In this document: piece by piece, positions 57,206 through 64,000 of the stretch
Position numbering within the stretch: the stretch's first letter is position 1
How the letters are laid out: each line of letters starts with the position of its first letter
Assembly (NCBI RefSeq): GCF_000744375.1
Contig: NZ_JQLU01000004.1
Coordinates: 310,001-374,000 of the forward strand
Length of the DNA stretch: 64,000 nt
From: Carnobacterium gallinarum DSM 4847
Lineage (GTDB): Bacteria > Bacillota > Bacilli > Lactobacillales > Carnobacteriaceae
Direction of reading: 5' to 3'
Translations under genes and position numbers: made by a program
The notes under the pieces: generated by a model
The model's database searches: none
The model's input: only the letters and a program-made list of their open reading frames with translations
What the model was told of the DNA's origin: nothing

Positions 57206-60200
57206 TAATCTGTTTCTCCTTCCTGATTTTCCATTTTTCGTAAAACTTCTTTAGCATCCATTGGTTCAACTCGATGGTAATTATTTTCAGGTAACATTAC
57301 ATCAAACTCACAAACTGAACGGAAAGGACACATCCCACAAGCAATGCGTTGTTTATCCTTATAATAAGGATTTAAGTTTGTTGCTCCTGACATAATTTTA
57401 TTTCCAGCTTTTTCAAACAACTGTTGATTGTGTTTTCGTAAGGCATTCATTTCATCTGGATTGACAAATTTAGCTGATTTTAAGGTTTCATTTTTCAATT
57501 GGCGATATGGATAAACCAAAGAACTTTGCGTTGGTTCTAAACTAAGGTCTAATTTTTGCAACATCGCTTCATCTTCCAATAGAATACCATCTAACTTAAA
57601 AGGCTTTAGCATTTCTTCTTGGTAACTTGTTTCATCAGCCACTTTTTCTGTTGAAATAAATGGATTTTTCACATGTAAATAAAATGCTCCCGCTGGTTTC
57701 GCTGTTTCACCAATTAAGGCATCCGCATTGATTAAAGCTGTATCCAAATACGTAATCATTTGCATCGCTAAACCATAGTATGCATCACGATAATCAAAAA
57801 CATGGGCACTTGATTTATAGTCGACAACGCTTAGATAATGATCTCCATTGACTTCCATTGTATCCACTCTGTCAATCTTCCCACGAACAAATAAATTCCC
57901 TTGTGTTTCTAATGGAATCACCAAACCATTAATGCCTTTTTGACTAGCAATCTGTCCAAATAAAACTTCTGTCTGAACTGTTGACATACCACTACGTCGA
58001 CTTTGATTTGCTAAAGTCCAAGCAATTCGTTTAATTGTTGAGCCTAACTGATAACGAATATAATTCATCCGATTAGATGCTGATAAAATCGTATATTTTG
58101 GTTTTCCATATAGAGCTTCAAGAACATCGTTAGTAACGGATTTTAAGGTTCCTTCATCCAATTGATTTAAATTCAAATTACGTACATTTAATGATTTAAA
58201 CAGTTGATCTAAGGCATCATGGAAAAATTCACCTGTCCCTGCCGCTGACAATTCAAACACATCCCGCTCCTTTAATCCTAATCCATAGGTAGCATAATGT
58301 TTAAAATGACAAGAATAAAAGTTCTCCATTCGTGAAACGGACGTATATAAATCCGTACCATAAAGTTCTTTAACAAGTTCACTCTTTAATTGTACTGGTT
58401 CATTTTTATGGGTTAAGCTAGCTAATAAACGTTGAAATAACCCTTCCGTTTTAGCGCTTTGCTTCATTTGACGATAAAGATTACTCCACAATGGAGGAAG
58501 TTCTCCATTTATTTCTTGCTGATGTCGTAAAACTAATAGTAATTGAGTAAGAGTACTACGCTGAGTTCCGACAAATGTCATTTGCTCCGATAATGTTGCA
58601 TTTCTAGCTAAATCAACGACATTCGCAACTTTTTCTTGAATAGTTATCTTCAATCCTTCAGCGATTCTTTTCACATAAGGAGAAATTTTAGGCCCCTCTT
58701 TAGAATCATCATTTGTTGGATAGGTAAAAATCAACTTTTCAGCTGCCGTTGTAAAGGCTAAATAAGCCAAATAAGGTTCAGCTGCCATTGTAGCCTCTAA
58801 GGAAGATTTTAAGTATTTTCCTTCTCCTAAAAATTCCATTAATTTTTGACGATCTTCTTCATTTAAGACACTTTTATTTTCCGTCTTGCCAGGTAGATTT
58901 CCTTCTGTTGAGCCTAATAAAAAAGCCACTTTAGCTGTCCCAGCTCTAATCCCTGTTAAGCCTGAAAAAATGACTTGATCCATACTAGGTGGAATCATAC
59001 TATATTTAGCATTCTCAAAACCTGTCGCTAAAATATCATAAAAAGATTCCAGTTGAAATGCTTCTTTTCCTAAAACTTCAACATACTCATCTAATAATTG
59101 TAAGAATGTATTCCAAACCTGTTCATGCTCTTTAGATGTTTCTAGATGATTTTCTTCAATTGCTTGATCACGCCAAAAAGCTAGCTGAGTGGAAACACCA
59201 CTAGATTCTAAAAAAGTATAGAGAATTTTGGCTGCTGTTTCTCCGTTTTTGACTTTCTCAAGCTTATTAAACAGTGGAATAAGTTCCCTAGTCAAGAAGT
59301 CACGAACTTGGTTCGCAATTCCCTCTATTCGTTGATCTTCATTAGTTTGACCAGCAATATCTTCATGGACAAACTTCGTGTAGTGCCACGGCTTTTTCAT
59401 CGTCCAATAATGCCCTTCATAACCATAGGCTAAAATGACATTTTCAGTAATATCTACATTGCTTCTAAAACGATTGACCTTTTGCTGAATGACTCTAACT
59501 CGACTTTCACGATCTGATGATAACTCCCCTTTTAACACATCGGGAATAAGCAACTCCGTTCGTAATAAACGCATAACATCTTGATAACGCCAATTATATT
59601 TTTTGATTGCCAATAACGCTAGCAAAAACTCAACTAAAGGATGATGATTCATCGTTTCAGCACCATCATTAAACAACTCAATCTCATTCTCTTTAAAAAT
59701 CGGATTTATAATGGTTTGATAATCTGTGATATTACGCGTCATGACTATTATGTCTTGAAATCGATAAGCCCCACTTTTGACTAATCGACGAATTTCTTTG
59801 GCGACATGGGTTACCTCTGCTTGCTTATTACTAGCCGCCCAAATCTCAATCGAATCATCAACTGAAATTAACTGCTTTTGTTCTCCGTAATCATTGGGTA
59901 ATAGCTGTGTACTAGTCAGCCAAAACTCTTCTAATTGGTTCAATTCCTCACTATAATTTGCGTCTAATTCTTGCAAAATTATATCATATCTTATCGGAAT
60001 ATGATTATTTCTAGCTAATTGATAAAGAGAAAAGTAGGTTTCACCTGTAACATGGAATAGCTCATGTAAAGCAGGCTTTTCTTGTGGATACCCTTTATCT
60101 AGAACTAAAGAGATTGTTACATCTTTACATTTCTCCATTAAGACTCTTACTAACGCTTGTTCTTGTGCATTAAATTGACTGTAACCATCAATATAAATAG

Positions 60201-60828
60201 TCGTATTCTCAAGTCCAGTCGCCTCTTCAATTTTTTTAGTTAAGGCTGTTAAAATATCTTCTTGCTCAATGTATTTTCCAAGTAGGTTTTCTTCAAAAGC
60301 ACGATACAAAATAAGGATGTCCTTTAACTTTAATTTAAAATCTGCTTCTTTTAGTGAGTTTCCTTGTTTTTCTAAAATGTCAATTAAATCAATCTCATTA
60401 ATTCGACCACTACGCAATTCCAAAAATAAGTCTGTTAACTGCTGAACAAAACCGCTTTTTCGTACCTCACCACGATAAATCGAAAGTTCTTCCTCATGCT
60501 CCAATAAAAGCTTACGAACTAACATTGACAGTCCCGCATTTGTTAATTGGGGTCGAATGAAAACATCTGTATCTTGCAAGAAAAACCAAGCTAAACGACT
60601 AAAGCTAAAAATTTGTAATCGAATTGCTCCAATTAATTTTTGTTCGTTAAATCCTGGAAATTTACTTAACTTTTTTAAAATGAGCATTTCCATTTCAAAC
60701 TGTATATGATCAGGAACTAAGTAAAAAACTTTCGCCTGTTTATTCTCTTGTAAAGTAGTTGCAATCTCTTCAACCATTTGACCTTGTTTATCCGTATTCC
60801 CACGGCCTAAGACAAATTGTAAAGCCAT
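57205..60828 (-). CDS. addB: ATP-dependent helicase/nuclease subunit B (AddB/RexB)
   Basis: A 1207-aa protein. The start MALQFVLGRGNTDKQGQ lies near the N-terminal nucleotide-binding region. The C-terminal nuclease domain has LSVVDYKSSA. Cysteines in MENFYSCHFKHYA and ACGMCPFRSVC match the pattern C...CxxCxxxxxC that holds an iron-sulfur cluster in Bacillus AddB. AGAAGGAG precedes the start. It is the first gene of the two-gene unit. Confidence 0.96.
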   Translation of the reverse strand: MALQFVLGRGNTDKQGQMVEEIATTLQENKQAKVFYLVPDHIQFEMEMLILKKLSKFPGFNEQKLIGAIRLQIFSFSRLAWFFLQDTDVFIRPQLTNAGLSMLVRKLLLEHEEELSIYRGEVRKSGFVQQLTDLFLELRSGRINEIDLIDILEKQGNSLKEADFKLKLKDILILYRAFEENLLGKYIEQEDILTALTKKIEEATGLENTTIYIDGYSQFNAQEQALVRVLMEKCKDVTISLVLDKGYPQEKPALHELFHVTGETYFSLYQLARNNHIPIRYDIILQELDANYSEELNQLEEFWLTSTQLLPNDYGEQKQLISVDDSIEIWAASNKQAEVTHVAKEIRRLVKSGAYRFQDIIVMTRNITDYQTIINPIFKENEIELFNDGAETMNHHPLVEFLLALLAIKKYNWRYQDVMRLLRTELLIPDVLKGELSSDRESRVRVIQQKVNRFRSNVDITENVILAYGYEGHYWTMKKPWHYTKFVHEDIAGQTNEDQRIEGIANQVRDFLTRELIPLFNKLEKVKNGETAAKILYTFLESSGVSTQLAFWRDQAIEENHLETSKEHEQVWNTFLQLLDEYVEVLGKEAFQLESFYDILATGFENAKYSMIPPSMDQVIFSGLTGIRAGTAKVAFLLGSTEGNLPGKTENKSVLNEEDRQKLMEFLGEGKYLKSSLEATMAAEPYLAYLAFTTAAEKLIFTYPTNDDSKEGPKISPYVKRIAEGLKITIQEKVANVVDLARNATLSEQMTFVGTQRSTLTQLLLVLRHQQEINGELPPLWSNLYRQMKQSAKTEGLFQRLLASLTHKNEPVQLKSELVKELYGTDLYTSVSRMENFYSCHFKHYATYGLGLKERDVFELSAAGTGEFFHDALDQLFKSLNVRNLNLNQLDEGTLKSVTNDVLEALYGKPKYTILSASNRMNYIRYQLGSTIKRIAWTLANQSRRSGMSTVQTEVLFGQIASQKGINGLVIPLETQGNLFVRGKIDRVDTMEVNGDHYLSVVDYKSSAHVFDYRDAYYGLAMQMITYLDTALINADALIGETAKPAGAFYLHVKNPFISTEKVADETSYQEEMLKPFKLDGILLEDEAMLQKLDLSLEPTQSSLVYPYRQLKNETLKSAKFVNPDEMNALRKHNQQLFEKAGNKIMSGATNLNPYYKDKQRIACGMCPFRSVCEFDVMLPENNYHRVEPMDAKEVLRKMENQEGETD

Positions 60829-61108
60829 TAGTAAGACACTCCTTCTATAAATTGACTTAGTACTAGTTTAACATAGTTATTTGTAAACTTGAAAATTTAT
60901 TCATTATAAGAATTCATTCAATTCAGTGAAGTTATTCGCTAAAAAAGATTGTTTCTATTTTTCATGAAACTTCTGTATAAAAACCTTGTTTAGCCAACTT
61001 CAATTTTAATTTTTTCCAATAAAGTAACTAAATAAAATGACTAAACAGGTAGAAATATTTTATAAACATGGTAAAGTAAAGAGAAGGAATTTATTGGAGG
61101 ACATTTAT

Positions 61109-62086
61109 ATGAGTATGAGAAAAAAAGGATTTATTGTTGGATCTACTGTTGCACTAATGATGGTTTTAATTGGATGTGTAACAAATGAAAAATCTGAATC
61201 GATTGACACCGGTTCGGAGAAAAACTATTCAGAGCCAAAATTGAATTTAAGCTTTGGAACGATGCCTGCTACAGATGCACTACCTATCTTAGTTGCCAGT
61301 CAAGAAGGATATTTTGTAGATGAGGGTGTGACGGTTGATATTCAAAACTTTAAATCACCGAAAGATCGTGATATGGCTTTACGTAATGGTCATTTAGATG
61401 GAGTTAGTACAGATATGATTGCTTTTAGTACATATCGTGAAAACGAGGCGAAAGTTCGTCTAACTAGCGCTTCAATTGGATACTTTTCTCTTTTATCTGG
61501 TGATTCGACTGTAACGAATTTATCTGAACTAAAAGGTCACTCGGTTAGCTATTTTAAAAATCAAGCACCTCACTATTTTTTAGATGAAGCAATGAAAACA
61601 GTCAATTTGACTTCAGATGATTTAGAATTTAAAGAAGCACATAACGTGACGACTCGAATTGAGCTTGTCCAAAATAAACAAGTAACAGCTACCATTGTAC
61701 CAGACCCCTTTCGAGCAATTGGTTTAAAAGATGGTTTGACTGAGTTAGCTAAAAGTGATGACTTAGATATTAAACCTAACGCGTTTGCTTTCACAGAAAA
61801 AACGATTCAAACAAACTCAGAAGGAATTAAAGCCTTTTATCGTGCCTATAACAAAGGTGTTGACTTTATTCAAAATCACGATTTAGATACTTATTATGCC
61901 ATATTAGAGAAAGAATTAGGTTATTCAAAAGCGATTAAAGAATCGGTTGAATTTCCAACATATGTCTATGCAGAACCTGTTGATCAAAAACAATTAGAAG
62001 AGGCCATATCTTGGGCGACGAATAAAGGGATTTTTACAAAGGATTGGACATTTGAGGAACTAACGAGTACAGTTGCTTTTGACTAA
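61109..62086 (+). CDS. Lipoprotein solute-binding protein, NMT1/ThiY-SsuA type
   Basis: 325 aa from the ATG at 61109, with GGAGG at 61096-61100; the earlier ATG at 61037 is unlikely. A lipoprotein signal ends in LIGC with Cys23. The mature domain matches NMT1/THI5-like and taurine/nitrate-type binding proteins (FGTMPATDALPILVASQEGYF, PDPFRAIGLKDG). No permease or ATPase genes are adjacent. The ligand may be a thiamine precursor, sulfonate or other small anion. Confidence 0.88.
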   Translation: MSMRKKGFIVGSTVALMMVLIGCVTNEKSESIDTGSEKNYSEPKLNLSFGTMPATDALPILVASQEGYFVDEGVTVDIQNFKSPKDRDMALRNGHLDGVSTDMIAFSTYRENEAKVRLTSASIGYFSLLSGDSTVTNLSELKGHSVSYFKNQAPHYFLDEAMKTVNLTSDDLEFKEAHNVTTRIELVQNKQVTATIVPDPFRAIGLKDGLTELAKSDDLDIKPNAFAFTEKTIQTNSEGIKAFYRAYNKGVDFIQNHDLDTYYAILEKELGYSKAIKESVEFPTYVYAEPVDQKQLEEAISWATNKGIFTKDWTFEELTSTVAFD

Positions 62087-62116
62087 ATAGAAATCTCAAC
62101 TGTTTTATGAACTTAA

Positions 62117-62154
62117 AGCGAGAAACAACCGTAACTTTACGACTGTTTCTCGCT
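62117..62154. terminator. Bidirectional terminator between the binding-protein and CPBP genes
   Basis: An 11-bp stem AGCGAGAAACA (62117-62127) with 62144-62154, followed by ATTTTTTT on the plus strand. Confidence 0.88.
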
Positions 62155-62160
62155 ATTTTT

Positions 62161-63033
62161 TTATTTATTAAACCGATCATTGTACCATGTAATAGTTGTT
62201 GTTTTAATGTTTTTAAACGATTGATCTTTTTTTCGTTTTGATAAAAAACAAAGAATGATAACAAGAATGCTTAAACATAGAGTTGTTATAACACTTCCCT
62301 CCATATCATAAGGAACACCTGAATACAACGGTTGACTAAGTTTTCCTATTCCTAATGTAACCTGGACTATACTAAATTCAGTATTTACATTTGATGTTCT
62401 AATAGCTAAAATGGTATCTTGGACAAAAATCCATGCAAGATGGAAACCAATGCTTGTCCACAACGAATCTGTGTACTCATATAATAGGACTAAGACTACA
62501 CCCAGTAAAAAAATTGTCACAGTCAAAAATAGATCACTAACTAAAATCGGATCAAACCGATAAATCCCAATAAAAATTAGAGATGAGAAGATAACTCCTC
62601 CAGCAACCGTGCTGCGAGATTTTATTAAATTATAAATATAACCACGCATAAAAATTTCTTGGCCAAAAGCCAAAATTAAGTAATAAAGTAAACTAAAAAT
62701 TAAATCATTGCCACTATGTTTTAAAGAAAAACCAAGTACACTGTAGATATTTAGATAATAAAACAAGCCAAATACAATAAATATGACAATCGTACTTATA
62801 CCAAAACCAACCACAAAATGTTGATAAAATTTACTTTCAATTAAACGGAAATCAAAAAAATTTCTCTCATGAAAAACAGAATATAAAGCAAATGGGGGTA
62901 AAATTAAAGCAATAAACATTAATAAGTTCAATAAACTATCTGAACCTGGAATAAATAAAAATAAACTTAAAATTGTAGCAAAAATTAATAATAACAAAAA
63001 TATCTTTCCAATAACCTCAAAAAAACTTCGCAT
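62161..63033 (-). CDS. CPBP/CAAX-like membrane protein with degenerate motifs
   Basis: A 290-aa protein with about eight membrane helices. The Abi/CPBP core is recognisable in AFGQEIFMRGYIYN, but the first Glu of the EExxxR motif is Gln125 (Glu126 and Arg130 remain). The second motif FxxxH reads FIGIY, with Tyr158 in place of His. The third His (IGFHLAW, His198) is kept. It may be catalytically weak or inactive. CPBP proteins occur in bacteriocin self-immunity, but no bacteriocin gene was found nearby. AAAGGA precedes the start. Confidence 0.7.
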   Translation of the reverse strand: MRSFFEVIGKIFLLLLIFATILSLFLFIPGSDSLLNLLMFIALILPPFALYSVFHERNFFDFRLIESKFYQHFVVGFGISTIVIFIVFGLFYYLNIYSVLGFSLKHSGNDLIFSLLYYLILAFGQEIFMRGYIYNLIKSRSTVAGGVIFSSLIFIGIYRFDPILVSDLFLTVTIFLLGVVLVLLYEYTDSLWTSIGFHLAWIFVQDTILAIRTSNVNTEFSIVQVTLGIGKLSQPLYSGVPYDMEGSVITTLCLSILVIILCFLSKRKKDQSFKNIKTTTITWYNDRFNK

Positions 63034-63144
63034 TCATATAGTCCTTTCTTTTTATAAATACTAATCGTTATCCTTTCTTTATCTCTATAATAGCATTAAC
63101 TTTTCTACTTTCCAACATAAAATTACAGCTGTATAAAAAATAAA

Positions 63145-63189
63145 AACACCTCTACCTGCTTCATTTTGCAATGATTTAGTAGAGATGTT
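63145..63189 (-). terminator. Terminator of the DUF1697 gene
   Basis: Arm AACACCTCTAC (63145-63155) pairs with 63179-63189 (one mismatch), and a T-rich tract follows on the minus strand. Confidence 0.75.
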
Positions 63190-63199
63190 CTCGTATTTA

Positions 63200-63745
63200 T
63201 TACTTTATTTTTATTTCTTGAATAAATTGAACTAATTTTAAAGTTGTATTCCAATTACGAACCGTCCAATTTCCCCCCTTGAATACTTTTTGATACTCTT
63301 TAAGAAGCGGTGAGTCAGTTTGTGAACCTATAATTTTAATAAAAACTGCCTTCTTAAATGGAAATCCTATCTCCTCATTCATTTCTTTCGATAACTGATT
63401 ATTGGCTGAAATAATTTGCTGTTGATAAGCAACAAGCCATTGTTCGTTGGCAGCTAACTCCCGTTTAGTTAAAGGGTTTTCTGTCACCATTGTTAAAAAT
63501 TCCGCTTCTGTGTAAAGAATAATTGGGATCAGGAAGCCAGCAAATTGGCTTAATTTTTGTTGAATTCGTTCCGCAAGTATAGTCGTATCTTCAATTGGTC
63601 CCGTCATGACCGCATTGCCACTGCGAATATAGGTTTTAACTTGAGAATAACCAAGTTGTTCAAGAACGTTTTTTAAATCTTGCATCGCTAAATGATGATT
63701 TTTACCAACATTAATGCCACGTAATAAAACGACATATTTTTCCAT
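63200..63745 (-). CDS. DUF1697 family protein
   Basis: A 181-aa protein with the family start MEKYVVLLRGINVGKNH and the block VKTYIRSGNAVMTG, which is the DUF1697 signature. The C-terminal FKGGNWTVRNWNTTLKL is also typical. The function is unknown. The gene is alone, with a terminator after it and a 20-bp perfect inverted repeat upstream. Confidence 0.9.
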   Translation of the reverse strand: MEKYVVLLRGINVGKNHHLAMQDLKNVLEQLGYSQVKTYIRSGNAVMTGPIEDTTILAERIQQKLSQFAGFLIPIILYTEAEFLTMVTENPLTKRELAANEQWLVAYQQQIISANNQLSKEMNEEIGFPFKKAVFIKIIGSQTDSPLLKEYQKVFKGGNWTVRNWNTTLKLVQFIQEIKIK

Positions 63746-63783
63746 TAAATCCCCTCCTATGCTTGGATAGCAAGCTAAATAGA

Positions 63784-63828
63784 TAGAGCGTGAAATAAAA
63801 CTATATGTTAGTTTTATTTCACGCTCTA
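63784..63828. repeat. Perfect 20-bp inverted repeat, hairpin family member
   Basis: Arms 63784-63803 and 63809-63828 with a 5-nt loop; the core AAAACTA/TAGTTTT is shared with hairpins at 17072 and 38201. It lies upstream of the DUF1697 gene, with no strong T run. It could be the terminator of a minus-strand gene to the right of the window. Confidence 0.7.
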
Positions 63829-64000
63829 AATCTGTACAACGATTGAAAAAACAAACTTGTTTGGAAATCCGCTGAGATATAAGAATAGTTAGACTGTATC
63901 TTTTAATCCTATAACGGGTGACAAATAAATACTTTCAAGGATTCTTTCTTATTTCTACTCTAAACAACCATTTTTTCTTGGTTTAGAGAATTTAATTTGT

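Noticed and set aside
61037-62086. Binding-protein start at ATG 61037
   Set aside because: It would put 24 charged residues before the lipoprotein signal; GGAGG and the signal support 61109.

Overview
The window is AT-rich, single-copy chromosomal DNA from a low-GC Gram-positive bacterium. T-box leaders, PyrR attenuators, AddAB, RqcH, a LexA-type SOS box and the lspA-rluD-pyrR gene order all point to Firmicutes. The gene mix (DtpT, L,D-transpeptidase, lone citrate synthase, allantoate catabolism, repeated intergenic hairpins with an AAAACTA..TAGTTTT core) fits Lactobacillales, most likely Carnobacteriaceae such as Carnobacterium. The genus is an inference. I see no rRNA, tRNA, CRISPR array, insertion sequence or prophage.

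Layout. (1) 1-6662, minus strand: a complete tryptophan operon trpE-G-D-C-F-B-A (trpA runs off the left edge) behind one promoter and two tandem Trp-specific T-box leaders. (2) 6681-17801: mixed housekeeping genes. These are an alpha-carbonic anhydrase, a possible 26-aa membrane peptide, rqcH, a DNA alkylation repair protein, an FMN reductase, a two-gene unit of a divergent HSP90-type ATPase followed by a TPR-like protein, a possible decayed gene, a membrane-anchored GDPD, a ZIP transporter, a YaiI/YqxD protein, and a two-gene unit (72-aa protein plus a short SSB-like protein) whose promoter contains a LexA-type box. (3) 17848-32739, minus strand: a lone citrate synthase, then the pyrimidine operon pyrR-pyrP-pyrB-pyrC-carA-carB-pyrK-pyrD-pyrF-pyrE with two PyrR attenuators, preceded by lspA and rluD. 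(4) 32909-34264: an L,D-transpeptidase. (5) 34465-48885: purine-ureide (allantoate) catabolism. pucG is divergent from the regulator gene pucR. Beyond a Nudix gene lies a nine-gene minus-strand cluster: allC, an MFS transporter, allE, two tandem allD paralogues, allF/fdrA, allG/ylbE, allH/ylbF and a carbamate kinase. (6) 49121-63745: an alpha/beta hydrolase, a dtpT-type peptide transporter, an unknown 79-aa protein, a secreted C39-type peptidase, addA/addB, an orphan lipoprotein solute-binding protein, a degenerate CPBP-family protein and a DUF1697 protein.

How they work together. The trp and pyr operons are complete de novo pathways, each controlled by transcription attenuation: uncharged tRNA-Trp read twice in series for trp, and UMP through PyrR read twice for pyr. 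The ureide cluster encodes allantoate to ureidoglycine (AllC), two routes from ureidoglycine to oxalurate (AllE plus AllD, or PucG), phosphorolysis of oxalurate to oxamate and carbamoyl phosphate (AllFGH), and ATP recovery by carbamate kinase. It therefore looks like a nitrogen and energy module. No allantoinase is present here. The least-described items are the HSP90-like/TPR pair and the SOS-box unit encoding a short OB-fold protein.
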